A stretch of DNA of 29,393 nt. It comes from Leyella stercorea (GTDB lineage Bacteria; Bacteroidota; Bacteroidia; Bacteroidales; Bacteroidaceae). Below are positions 1 through 8,190 of the stretch, piece by piece. Within the stretch, counting starts at the first letter, position 1. Each line of letters starts with the position of its first letter. The position numbers and the translations under genes are program-made. Under the pieces are notes generated by a model that had not been told where the DNA came from, searched no databases, and saw only the letters and a program-made list of their open reading frames with translations. The stretch spans positions 1 to 29,393 of the forward strand of contig NZ_JAHQUY010000040.1 in NCBI RefSeq assembly GCF_019052365.1, read 5' to 3'.

Positions 1-8
1 TCTAATGG

Positions 9-48
9 CGGTCATTAGAAAATGACAAGAAGCTTTTTCTAATGACCG
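9..48. repeat. Perfect inverted repeat (hairpin)
   Basis: Two perfect 13-base arms, 9-21 and 36-48, flank a 14-base loop. It may be a terminator or regulatory hairpin for a gene lying left of the window. No gene is visible here. Confidence 0.55.
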
Positions 49-71
49 ATTTGGGTTTAAATAATAGTTAC

Positions 72-111
72 AAAAAATGCTGCCCGGCAAGTTTGCCAGG
101 CAGCATTTTTT
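72..111 (-). terminator. Hairpin terminator of the M6 metalloprotease gene
   Basis: Arms 72-90 and 93-111 pair over 18 of 19 positions with a 2-base loop. Both ends carry A/T tracts, so the hairpin could work in either direction. It lies about 40 bases past the stop codon of the minus-strand metalloprotease gene, the expected place for an intrinsic terminator. Confidence 0.8.
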
Positions 112-149
112 GTTATCCGTAGCAGAAAGTTTCCGCTACTAATAAATCT

Positions 150-2753
150 TTACTTCGCAACCTTCAGCGCACCCTTCTCGCCCTTCACTACATACACGCC
201 CTTCGGCATATTCTTGCCGCAGAACTCGCCGTATGTCATCGTGCCGAGCTGTGTGCCTACCGAAGAGAACACCTTCACCACATCATCCGCAGCCATATGC
301 GTTGCGTCCTCTGTCACATCGCCGATAGTGCTCCAAGCGCTGAGGTCTACAGTCTGCCAGTCGCTCCACTTCGAAAGCACGTTGCCAGCCACAGCACACA
401 CACGCCACTGGTATGTAGCCCCAGCGTTCAAGCCTTCAAACTTATAAGATGTCGTCTTGATCTCTGAGAAGCGCTGCGCCGAAGCCTTCATCACAGCCTT
501 CTCAGCCACGCCCATGCTTTGGAAGTCCTCAGCCGAGAAGTCGCCGTCGTAGATGGCGATAGAGAAGACGTAGCCACGCTTCTTCGGCTGCACCTTCACC
601 TTATAGTCGTCCATGTTAGCGTTCGCAAGCACCACGGTTGTCAGCGTGCCGTCCATGTCTACAGTCTGCTCCGAGATAACACTGTCGTCCTTGTCGAGCA
701 GCGACACCGTAGCCTCAGCAACATCGTTGCCATAAGCGCTCGCCGAGAGTCTTACCGTAACGCTCGTAGCCGAGTGGTCGGTGATGAGCGGCGAAGTGAG
801 GTTGCCCTGCTTCTTCGACGAGCCGAGCTTTGCGCAGCCCGGACACTCGAACACCTTCTCGCCCGTCCAGCCTACGTTCTGCATCTTGCTGTCAAGCGCA
901 CCCGAAATGTCGATTGTGCCGTCTTCTGTGAGGTTAGCGCCCCATGTGCTCAGATCCTCGCTCAGCATAAGCGCCTCGTCAGCAGAACCTTGAGCGCTCT
1001 TCTCGCGCAGCTCTATGGTGTAGCTCTCCGCATTCTCCACGGTGTTCCAGCCACCCGTGAACGAAGTCTCCGCCATGTCTACCAGCTTCGGCTGCGGCGC
1101 TGAGAGCGAGAGACCTCCCATGAACGTGAACGAGATCTTGCCGTTCTTCTCAGCAATCTCCGTCACCGGCTTGCCCAAGAACTTGCGTCCGTCGCTGTTG
1201 GCGTTGAAGAGCGTAGCGGCAGGCTTCGATGTGTCAGTCAGCTCCGTAGAACGTGTTGTGCCAGGCCATGTGTCGCCCGTCACGGTCTCCCCAGTCAGCT
1301 TGTTGTCAGCCGGCACAACCGTGAAACGCTGGTGGTTGTACGCATTGTTCACAGCGTTGTTCTCCCATACATCCTGGTTGTAGTCCATGTGTATCACGAG
1401 CATGCCGTGGTTGGGCAGCGCCTTGTCCGTGCCCTGCAGCTGGCGGTTCTCGAAGATGTAATACTCGTTCCGGTTCTTCTCGTTGAACACCACGTACGAC
1501 TCTTCTGCCTCGTCCAGCGGCTTCATGTCCTTCACGTAGCACGGCTCGCTGAGGATAGTAGGCTCGAGCCATCCGCTCACCCACTTCTCGTATGTGTTGT
1601 AGCCCACCGGCGCATAGCCGTCGCCGCCGTACGATCCGTAGTCCATCAGGTCCCAAGCGTCCATGCCGAAGCAGCCACCGTTCTGCGTGTCGTACATATC
1701 GGGTATGCCCATACAGTGGCTGAACTCGTGGCAGGCGGTGCCGATGCCGCTGATGTACGTGCCCGAAGCGCCGTTCAGCTCCGACGAGCAAGCGTAGGTG
1801 TTGATGCGCACGCCGCCAAGATGCAGACTATAGCCTGCCGACTCCAGATCCCACTCGTGCGGCCAAATGGTGTTGGCCGGAGCGCCCGAAGCCTCGCCGT
1901 AGCCGGCATAGATAACGTAAACCTGGTCGGCAGCGCCGTCGCCGTCCCAGTCATACTGCGTCATATCGAGCTTCTCCTGAGCGTAAGCCAGCTCGCAAGC
2001 CTCCTTAATCATGCCCGCCGGATCGACATCGTTGCCGTATACGTCGTTGGCGCCGTAAGATTCCATATTCTTAGAAACCGTCACCGGTCCCACAACGTCA
2101 AACTCAAGGTCGAACTTGCCGTAGCTCTGCTTGTAGAAGTAGTCGTGCACCGATCCGTTGTTGCCATAGTTCTTGTAGCCCTCCTTGTTGAAGTAGTTCT
2201 TCCACTCCTCCAGCGAGTGCTTCGACTGCATCTGCTTGTCCTTGAAGTTCACAAGAATCACCAGACCCTTGCGCTTGCCCGTTACGCCGATGCCCTCGCC
2301 GCCGGTAGCGCCAGCCATAATCTCACGCATCATCGGTTTGCCCGCAACGTCCATAGCGTTGCGCTTCGCAAGACGCGCCATGCGGTGGGCATTGCGCTGC
2401 TTCGCACGCTTCATGCCGAGCGAGCGCACCTTCTGCGACTCTGTCGCATAGTAGCTGAGGAACGCCTGCTCGCCTGCGCCACGGCTGCCCTCGTTGTGAG
2501 CCACCTGCGAAGAGGCTGTCAGCATGCCGCCAGCGTCGAGCGTAGCATAGCAGTAGGCACCGTCGGCACGCTGCACCAGTGGCTGACCGTCTTCGGTACT
2601 TGTGTAGTGGAAATTCTCGTCGCCGCGCAACATCACAGTGAGCACGGAGCCGTCAGGCTGCTGCACCTGACGTTTCACACGCTTCGCCGGAACGGCAAAA
2701 GCAGAGGCTGCAAGCATAAACATTGCAGCGAGTGTTAGAAATCTTTTTGACAT
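150..2753 (-). CDS. Secreted M6-family zinc metalloprotease
   Basis: An 867-residue secreted peptidase, probably exported and surface-attached or released. The N-terminus is a signal peptide (residues 1-20, ending in ASAFA). Residues 25-75 match the usual Bacteroidota M6 prodomain pattern (PDGS, RGDE, YCYA). The catalytic zinc site is HEFSH at 342-346 followed by GIPDMYD, the M6 signature HExxHxxGxPD. Residues from about 550 are beta-rich, with a fibronectin III-like stretch near 770-800 (YQWRVCAV). The last 50 residues (KGVYVVKGEKG...KVAK) resemble a type IX secretion C-terminal sorting tail, though degenerate. The start at 2753 gives the clean signal peptide. A -7-like box sits about 65 bases upstream. 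The gene stands alone. Family assignment is firm; the substrate is unknown. Confidence 0.9.
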   Translation of the reverse strand: MSKRFLTLAAMFMLAASAFAVPAKRVKRQVQQPDGSVLTVMLRGDENFHYTSTEDGQPLVQRADGAYCYATLDAGGMLTASSQVAHNEGSRGAGEQAFLSYYATESQKVRSLGMKRAKQRNAHRMARLAKRNAMDVAGKPMMREIMAGATGGEGIGVTGKRKGLVILVNFKDKQMQSKHSLEEWKNYFNKEGYKNYGNNGSVHDYFYKQSYGKFDLEFDVVGPVTVSKNMESYGANDVYGNDVDPAGMIKEACELAYAQEKLDMTQYDWDGDGAADQVYVIYAGYGEASGAPANTIWPHEWDLESAGYSLHLGGVRINTYACSSELNGASGTYISGIGTACHEFSHCMGIPDMYDTQNGGCFGMDAWDLMDYGSYGGDGYAPVGYNTYEKWVSGWLEPTILSEPCYVKDMKPLDEAEESYVVFNEKNRNEYYIFENRQLQGTDKALPNHGMLVIHMDYNQDVWENNAVNNAYNHQRFTVVPADNKLTGETVTGDTWPGTTRSTELTDTSKPAATLFNANSDGRKFLGKPVTEIAEKNGKISFTFMGGLSLSAPQPKLVDMAETSFTGGWNTVENAESYTIELREKSAQGSADEALMLSEDLSTWGANLTEDGTIDISGALDSKMQNVGWTGEKVFECPGCAKLGSSKKQGNLTSPLITDHSATSVTVRLSASAYGNDVAEATVSLLDKDDSVISEQTVDMDGTLTTVVLANANMDDYKVKVQPKKRGYVFSIAIYDGDFSAEDFQSMGVAEKAVMKASAQRFSEIKTTSYKFEGLNAGATYQWRVCAVAGNVLSKWSDWQTVDLSAWSTIGDVTEDATHMAADDVVKVFSSVGTQLGTMTYGEFCGKNMPKGVYVVKGEKGALKVAK

Positions 2754-3147
2754 TAATAGGTGATATTGAATTATTTACATTTAAAATTTAAAAAGGTGAA
2801 ACCTCGAATAGGCTGCAAATTTACGAATAATATCCCGTGCAACGAAAATTTTTCAACGAGAAAGCGACTTTGTCTCACTAACTTGCCCCACTATTCCATC
2901 CAAACGCTTCTGTCGCTGGACGCACTCGCGTTTTGTCAGTTTGCGAACTTTTTACGCTCTTCTACTCGCCCGTTTAAAGTTCTTTAACTCCTCGAGCACC
3001 AAAATGATAGTTATTGGCTATTTTTTGTAAGGAATATACAACGCGCTTCACGTTTTCTGAGTTAATTTTGCAGCAGAATCAATATCCTAATTAACATTTA
3101 CAAACCTCTGGGTATGTTTCGGCTGCCCAGGCAAAAACTAAACAATT
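2754..3147. other. Divergent intergenic region
   Basis: This stretch separates two divergently transcribed secreted-protein genes and should hold both promoters and 5' leaders. Besides the minus-strand -7 box at 2816-2823, a plus-strand TAATTTTGC at 3063-3071 resembles a -7 box for the downstream gene. I see no further gene. The open frame at 2760-2987 has no family features and no ribosome site. Confidence 0.5.
2816..2823 (-). promoter_or_regulatory. -7 promoter box for the metalloprotease
   Basis: Read on the minus strand this is TAAATTTG, matching the Bacteroidota -7 consensus TAnnTTTG, about 65 bases before the start codon. A TTG 16 bases further upstream could be the -33 element. Assigned by consensus only. 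Confidence 0.5.
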
Positions 3148-4578
3148 ATGAAACACAACAACTCAACCCGACAAGTAAGCATGCGCATATTCCTCGTGCT
3201 TATAGTAATGATGATGTCGTCAGCATTCGCAATGGCGCAAGAAAAATACGGCTTCAAGGTAGCCGGCGTAGATGTGACGAGCGACAACTATCTCGACCTC
3301 ACCGAGATTAACGGAGTGAGCGGCAAGGTGTATTTCGACCCCAACACCAGAACCCTCACACTCGACAATGCCACTATTGAGGCAAATGACTGTAATGCCA
3401 TCTTGAACGAAACCTGCGACAACCTTTTGATAGAGTTGATCGGCACAAACACCATTAATGTTACCAACTCGGCTGGCATATACACGCGCGAGTCGACAGT
3501 TATTCTGGGCGACGGCGGTGCAAAGCTCAGCGTAAAGAGCGACCTGTGCGCCTTGCTCTTCGGTGGTTGTCCTCTCGAGATCAACAATTGCTGGTTGGAG
3601 GCAGAGGGCAAATGGGGCATATCTGCAAGCTACAACGAGGCAGAAGAGGTGCTCACCATACGCAACTCTCACGTGGAAGCTACGGGCCCCACAGGCTCTA
3701 TCTGCGACATCGCCGGTCTGAAGCTTGAGGGATGCTACATCGACATTCCGTCCAAGGCGGCATACAACGCCGATACTAAGTCGGTAGCTGTGAACGGAGA
3801 AACCGTAACCTCCAAAGTTGTGATTGAACCCAACAGCTACGGCATCTATATCGCCGACAAGCCGGTGACAACACTCAACTATAAAGACCTCACAAGCATC
3901 TACGGAGTGAGCGGCAGCGCCTCTTACGACCCCGACACAAAAACCCTCACTCTCGACAACGCCACCATCGAAAGAAACTCTACCGACGGAACTGGCATTG
4001 TGAACAAGACTGTCTCCGACTTCACCGTCAAGCTGATTGGCAATAACACCGTTACAGCCGACCTGGCAAGCATGGTGTTGAACCAGACGTCTACCATCAC
4101 CGGCGACGGTTCGCTCCATCTCACGAGCAAGCGATTCTGCGGTCTCGACATGGAGAGCGCTTCCGTAACCATCGACAACACCAGTCTGTTTGTTAAGGGT
4201 GGCTATGGCATAGCAGGTTATATTGGAGCAAAGAGCGAGGTGCTCACCGTGCGCAACTCTTACGTAGAGGCAGAAGGCAGCGGCAGCGGATCTATCTCAC
4301 TCATCAGCGACCTCATCCTCGACAACTGCGCCATCACACAGCCCGTCGGTGCGGAGTTCGACGCCGACCAAAAGGCGGTAGTCCTGAATGGCGAGTTGCT
4401 TAAGTCGAAGGTTGTGATTGAGCCTATCACCAACAGCATCGGCACCGTGACAGCCGACGTGCCCGCCCGCAAACAAGGCATCTACAACCTTAACGGCGTA
4501 AAGCTGACCCAGCAATGGGACGACCTGCCCACCGGCATCTACATCGTTGACGGTGTGAAACGCGTGAGCAAGCAATAA
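3148..4578 (+). CDS. Secreted two-repeat beta-rich protein, function unknown
   Basis: A 476-residue exported protein of unknown role. A signal peptide covers about residues 12-31 (hydrophobic core, AMAQ cleavage). The mature protein is a tandem duplication of about 195 residues: repeat 1 at about 34-228, repeat 2 at about 229-425. Both contain GVSG, a YDP/FDP turn, TLTLDNATIE, an LIG(T/N)NT strand, EVLT(I/V)RNS(H/Y)VEA and SKVVIEP in the same order. This suggests two stacked beta-helix or beta-sandwich domains, as in cell-surface Prevotella/Bacteroides proteins. The tail (IYNLNGVKL, LPTGIYIVDGVK) is a typical Bacteroidota C-terminal sorting-like motif. A second start at 3181 would also keep the signal peptide. 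No catalytic motif is visible; an adhesin or glycan-binding role is only a guess. Confidence 0.8.
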   Translation: MKHNNSTRQVSMRIFLVLIVMMMSSAFAMAQEKYGFKVAGVDVTSDNYLDLTEINGVSGKVYFDPNTRTLTLDNATIEANDCNAILNETCDNLLIELIGTNTINVTNSAGIYTRESTVILGDGGAKLSVKSDLCALLFGGCPLEINNCWLEAEGKWGISASYNEAEEVLTIRNSHVEATGPTGSICDIAGLKLEGCYIDIPSKAAYNADTKSVAVNGETVTSKVVIEPNSYGIYIADKPVTTLNYKDLTSIYGVSGSASYDPDTKTLTLDNATIERNSTDGTGIVNKTVSDFTVKLIGNNTVTADLASMVLNQTSTITGDGSLHLTSKRFCGLDMESASVTIDNTSLFVKGGYGIAGYIGAKSEVLTVRNSYVEAEGSGSGSISLISDLILDNCAITQPVGAEFDADQKAVVLNGELLKSKVVIEPITNSIGTVTADVPARKQGIYNLNGVKLTQQWDDLPTGIYIVDGVKRVSKQ

Positions 4579-4593
4579 CACAAATTAATTTTT

Positions 4594-4669
4594 AACGAAC
4601 ACGAATAACACGAATATCACGAATATATAAAATGCTGCATTCGTAAAATTCGGGTTATTCGTGTTCGTT
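4594..4669. terminator. Long hairpin downstream of the two-repeat gene
   Basis: Arms 4594-4615 and 4648-4669 match at 21 of 22 positions around a 32-base loop. The sequence belongs to the CGAATAACACGAAT-type intergenic repeats common in Prevotella. Lying 15 bases past the stop codon, it probably acts as terminator or transcript stabiliser. Confidence 0.65.
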
Positions 4670-5401
4670 TTACAGCGATATCATGTGTTTAGAACATTCA
4701 CAAACGATACCCACTTGGTGCTACGGAGGCCAGAGACCTCCGCTACGGATGGATGCACCCAAAATCCGCTTAATCGGTGTAGAGTTGTTAATAAAAATCA
4801 GTTTAACCTGTTGTTAATACAAATCCGTTTAATCGGTTTAATCCGCGTTTTTTGATTTCAATCTGCATTGATGAGAATAGCTGCGATTTTTTACTTTTTT
4901 TAGCTTTTTACCCTCTTGTTTTTATACGCAAATATAGTCCAAGTACCCTCGACCAAAACTCTCATTCTGGAGATTCGCATACTCAAAAACGCGCCTTTTC
5001 ATCTGACTTCGCAGCCCGAAAACCATAAAAATTGAGACTTTTCGGTGTAAAACGACGAGTTTTACAAACTTTTCGTGAGACTTTACCATGTAACTCTTGA
5101 GACTTTACCCAGTAAAAGCATAGCTATTACCATGTAAAGTCTCACGATAAGTTTGGTTTTGATGAAGCAAAAATTGCACACTTTTAAACAGATCCTTACA
5201 ACCATCTATAAACCATTTACTTAGCATTGCACACTCAAAACTCGCTAAAAACCGACAACCGATTTTGTTTTTGATTTTTCGCGAGTTTTGAGCGGTCAAA
5301 AAATGCAAATATCGTCTTGGCAAAAAGTGTGCCAGTGATTTCGCCTCATCCGTCAACCGATATTCCTTCACGATTTTTTCTTTTATGTTGGTAAGTTTTT
5401 C

Positions 5402-5409
5402 TAACTTTG
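5402..5409 (+). promoter_or_regulatory. -7 promoter box for the kinase-LRR gene
   Basis: TAACTTTG matches the Bacteroidota -7 consensus and lies 51 bases before the start codon at 5461. No clear -33 element was found at standard spacing. Confidence 0.5.
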
Positions 5410-5460
5410 TAGCTAAGTAATGAGAAATCTATTTCATTGAACCCATGTTAATAAAAACCT

Positions 5461-6627
5461 ATGCAATATCCTCTTATATCAGAATATCTCGCAGCCATTC
5501 GCGAGGCTAAGGACAATCTTGACAAACTCAGCCATTTAGTGCCCGTGCTGGACAAGTATGGTGAACCGTATCGTAGCAGCGGTGCGTTTGCCGTCGTGTT
5601 CAAGATGAAGGACGAACAGACGGGGAAGTGCTATGCCCTGAAGTGCTTCACCGAAGACCAGGAAGGACGTGCTGAGGCTTACCGCCAGATAGCCGAAGAG
5701 TTTGAGTTTGTCGACTCGTCTTATATCACTTCCGTGAAGTATCTGGAGAAGGAAATATTCGTTGACAGCAACTGTGAGAACGAAGAGTTCCCAGTGTTGC
5801 TGATGGACTGGATTGAGGGCGAGACGATGGAGACGTATGTTGCCGCTAACTATACGGACACTCACGCTATGGCGATGCTCTGCTACCGTTTCTGCAAAAT
5901 GGCAGCTTGGCTTCGCTCGCAGTCGTTTGCTCATGGCGACATCAAGCCTGACAATATAATGGTGCGCCCCGACGGTACGCTGACGCTCGTCGACTACGAC
6001 GGCATGTTTGTGCCGGCGATGAAAGGTCAGAAGTCGCCGACTATCGGTACCAAAGACTTCTCACATCCCCTTCGCACCATTGACGACTTCGACGAAACCA
6101 TCGACGATTTCGCCTTGGCTTCCATTGCCCTCTCGCTAAAAGCCATCTCTCTCGATCCGTCTCTGCTTCAGACCTACGGAGCGTCCGACCGTCTCCTCTT
6201 CTCTGCCGCCGATTATCTCGATTTGAGCAAGAGTAATACCTTCACCGCCCTGCAAGGCTTGTTGGCAGACGAGGAAGCAAGAACCCTTATGTCTATGTTC
6301 CTCTTAGCCAGTGCCCAAAAGAACTTATCCATGTGCTTTTTCAGATTGTTCGGTGTGCAGAAGCCGAAGGAAGAGGAAGCATGGAGCACGGAGGTTACTC
6401 ATAAGGATCTTAGAAATGCTGTGGAGGATGAGTTTGGCGTAAAATATAGCAAGGATTGGAAGAGATTGCTACTGGCACCAGAGAGCTTGAGTGGTAAATA
6501 TTCAATTAGGAAAGGAGTGAAGGTGATTGGAGATTGGGCTTTTTGGGATTGCGAATTCCTCACTAACATAAACATTCCAAATAGTGTCACAACGATTGGA
6601 AAGTATGCTTTTTGTGGCTGTATTTAG
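5461..6627 (+). CDS. Protein-kinase-like protein with truncated leucine-rich repeat tail
   Basis: A 388-residue cytoplasmic protein with a Ser/Thr kinase-like fold. The nucleotide loop is degenerate (SSGAFAVVF, residues 39-47), the likely lysine is K61 (ALKCF), the catalytic loop is HGDIKPDN (158-165) and the metal-binding DFG counterpart is DYDG (178-181). All key residues are present, so activity is plausible; substrates are unknown. After a helical linker, residues about 345-388 begin a BspA-type (LRR_5) repeat: KVIGDWAFWDC, INIPNSVTTIGKYAFCGC. Such proteins normally carry several 23-residue repeats, but here the frame ends one codon after the first full repeat. The gene sits exactly at the left edge of mobile element 1. 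I infer that insertion or decay removed the 3' part, but a naturally short form is possible. Confidence 0.75.
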   Translation: MQYPLISEYLAAIREAKDNLDKLSHLVPVLDKYGEPYRSSGAFAVVFKMKDEQTGKCYALKCFTEDQEGRAEAYRQIAEEFEFVDSSYITSVKYLEKEIFVDSNCENEEFPVLLMDWIEGETMETYVAANYTDTHAMAMLCYRFCKMAAWLRSQSFAHGDIKPDNIMVRPDGTLTLVDYDGMFVPAMKGQKSPTIGTKDFSHPLRTIDDFDETIDDFALASIALSLKAISLDPSLLQTYGASDRLLFSAADYLDLSKSNTFTALQGLLADEEARTLMSMFLLASAQKNLSMCFFRLFGVQKPKEEEAWSTEVTHKDLRNAVEDEFGVKYSKDWKRLLLAPESLSGKYSIRKGVKVIGDWAFWDCEFLTNINIPNSVTTIGKYAFCGCI

Positions 6628-6894
6628 AGCCTTATAACTAACCATAACTTACTATGACCAACCAAACATAAAACCTTGATTTTCAATACTCTTTGATTTT
6701 TAACACTTTCTGAGTGCTTTTTGGCAGTTCCCGATTTTCCACATATTTTTGCAGCGTGTATTTATAACCATAGAACAACCAAAACTAATCAGAAATATCC
6801 GAGTGTAAATCTTTAATTACCAGCATATTCTAAAATTTAACACTTTTCGGTTGCCATTTGTCGCTTCCCAAATTTCCACATATTTTTGAGACGT
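6628..6894. other. Left flank of element 1 with imperfect direct repeats
   Basis: No gene is seen. An imperfect repeat of about 60 bases occurs twice, around 6700-6763 and 6837-6898. Each copy begins TAACACTTT and contains the identical 16-base core TTTCCACATATTTTTG (6736-6751 and 6873-6888). Because it lies between the truncated chromosomal gene and the conserved element sequence, it may include the attachment region or integrase arm sites. I could not identify the exact insertion point. Confidence 0.45.
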
Positions 6895-7062
6895 ATTTCT
6901 GACGTGGAGAATTTGCGGGGCTTGTTTTTTGTCACACCGTGCAGACAGTTGACAAGGGTTTACAACCGTTTACGACAAGCGACAATAACCGCCCCGATAT
7001 GCGGAAACAGTCACACTGTGTAGAAAAGCGACAATGGTTGACTTCCGTTCACATCCGTTTAC
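6895..7062 (+). promoter_or_regulatory. Two-block array of 10-bp-phased GTTKAC hexamers (element 1)
   Basis: A conserved control region ahead of the multi-HTH gene. It starts with CGTGGAGAATTTGCGG (6903-6918). Block A begins GTCACACCGTG at 6931 and carries GTTGAC 6948, GTTTAC 6958, GTTTAC 6968 and AGCGAC 6978. Block B begins GTCACACTGTG at 7010 and carries AGCGAC 7027, GTTGAC 7037, GTTCAC 7047 and GTTTAC 7057. The hexamers sit at offsets 17, 27, 37 and 47 in each block, and the blocks are 79 bases apart. Element 2 has the same layout with no gaps. One protein face contacting every helical turn is inferred; the HTH product downstream or the integrase are candidates. Confidence 0.7.
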
Positions 7063-7113
7063 CATTTCAGAGATATAGGATTGAAGAAATGAACCATTAA
7101 ACGATAAAACGGT

Positions 7114-8049
7114 ATGAAAGCAACCAGAAAATGCAGTTTTTGCGGCAAGTCCTTTGTAACCCGAAGCGGTATGCAAAGATATTGCAGTGAGGCTTGTCAG
7201 GCAGAAGCCAAACGAGCCAGAGTGATGCAGAAGAACAACCTCTTCAAAGTCGCCCAACCCTTGATGGAGATACAGCATCAGGAGTATCTCACCTTTTCCA
7301 AAGCAGCCATCCTCATGGGCTGTTCCCGACAGTACATTTACAAACTTGTAGCCATCGGCAAGCTGAAAGCCTCACGCATCAGCAACCGCATGGCATTCAT
7401 CCGCAGAGCCGACATCGAGCAGATGTTGGAGGGCAATCCCTATCACCGCATCCTGCCCGGCAACACCTCCACACCAAGGAAATCATCTTCATCTTCCTTA
7501 CCTGCCAAAAGAGAAAAAAGGGAAAAGGAAAGCGAAGAAGTGTTGGACTTCTATTCGGGCGAGGAGGTGATGTCCCTTTTTAAGGTAAAGCAGTCATGGC
7601 TTTACACTTCCGCCAAGCGTAACCATATCCCCATCTGCCGTATCGCAGGAAAGAACTATTACAGCAAGAAGCATATTGACGAGTTTTTCGGTGTGGCAGT
7701 TGATATTAGCGAAATTACCGACTGGCTACTGACCGAGGAGGTGGAGGAACTGTTCGGCATGAAGCCGACCGCACTCCGTGCCTACACCTATCGCCATAAG
7801 ATACCCACTAAAAGAGAGTACGGGCGTACCTATTACTCCAAATCACATTTGAACGAACTCCGCAGAACTGACCTTGTGAACGATGAACGCTACTATACCG
7901 TTGAGCAGGTGCAGCAAATCTATGGTCTTTCGTCAGCCAACATCTGCCATATCGTCAAGGTGAAGCACATCGAAAAGATAAAGGTGGGTGTGAAAAACCT
8001 GCTTTTGCGCTCAGATGTGGAGCGTGTCATGGCTGAAAGGAACAAATAA
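7114..8049 (+). CDS. Zinc-finger and multi-HTH DNA-binding protein (excisionase/targeting-like)
   Basis: A 311-residue DNA-binding protein, first gene of element 1. The N-terminus is a zinc finger with C7, C10, C24 and C28 (CSFCGK...YCSEAC). Four excisionase/MerR-type winged HTH segments follow: YLTFSKAAILMGCSRQYIYK (about 59-106), YSGEEVMSLFKVKQSWLY (about 147-192), LLTEEVEELFGMKPTALR (about 205-252) and YYTVEQVQQIYGLSSANI (about 259-306). Such proteins precede integrases in Bacteroides mobilizable transposons and are linked with excision or target choice; which role applies here is not shown. The start at 7114 matches the homologue in element 2, with which it shares most residues. A two-block hexamer array directly upstream suggests autoregulation or assembly of a recombination complex. 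Confidence 0.8.
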   Translation: MKATRKCSFCGKSFVTRSGMQRYCSEACQAEAKRARVMQKNNLFKVAQPLMEIQHQEYLTFSKAAILMGCSRQYIYKLVAIGKLKASRISNRMAFIRRADIEQMLEGNPYHRILPGNTSTPRKSSSSSLPAKREKREKESEEVLDFYSGEEVMSLFKVKQSWLYTSAKRNHIPICRIAGKNYYSKKHIDEFFGVAVDISEITDWLLTEEVEELFGMKPTALRAYTYRHKIPTKREYGRTYYSKSHLNELRRTDLVNDERYYTVEQVQQIYGLSSANICHIVKVKHIEKIKVGVKNLLLRSDVERVMAERNK

Positions 8050-8093
8050 CCGTGAAAAATCGGGATTATCGAAAATTATTTCAAAATGATGTA

Positions 8094-8133
8094 TCGTGGA
8101 GGTATTCACGGATATTTCACGTTGTTCCTTTGC
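8094..8133 (+). promoter_or_regulatory. Operator-like repeat and promoter ahead of integrase 1
   Basis: TCGTGGAGGTATTCACGGATA (split: TCGTGGAGG at 8094, TATTCACGG at 8103) contains the imperfect palindrome CGTGGA-n4-TTCACG. A -7-like TTCCTTTGC follows at 8125-8133. Nearly the same stretch recurs at 10543-10582 ahead of the small HTH gene, so both genes probably share one regulator. Confidence 0.55.
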
Positions 8134-8190
8134 CATCGGAAACATGGATACAACTCCAAAATGTATACAACCAATTAAAACATAATTATT

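Larger units (their letters stand above)
4579..5460. other. Repeat-rich intergenic region without a recognised gene
   Basis: About 880 bases without a convincing gene. Contents seen: the long hairpin at 4594-4669; a short inverted pair around CGGAGG/CCTCCG near 4724-4743; degenerate repeats of the form AATCNGTTTAA (about 4768-4850); at least three copies of GAGACTTTACC, two direct (5077, 5099) and one inverted (ending 5143); and an inverted repeat with perfect 12-base arms at 5234-5245 and 5281-5292. TAACTTTG at 5402-5409 is a good -7 box for the kinase gene. The minus-strand open frame 5105-5371 overlaps these inverted repeats and has no family likeness, so I leave it out. Confidence 0.55.

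Noticed and set aside
1332..2738. A 468-codon plus-strand frame opposite the metalloprotease
   Set aside because: Its product is a low-complexity valine/leucine/histidine/arginine-rich translation caused by the GC-rich codons of the real gene, which has a signal peptide and HExxH motif on the other strand.
4661..4855. A 64-codon plus-strand frame after the long hairpin
   Set aside because: It begins inside the hairpin arm and runs through Prevotella-type intergenic repeats; probably not translated.
5105..5371. An 88-codon minus-strand frame in the repeat-rich intergenic region
   Set aside because: It crosses inverted repeats, has no recognisable family feature and no convincing ribosome site.
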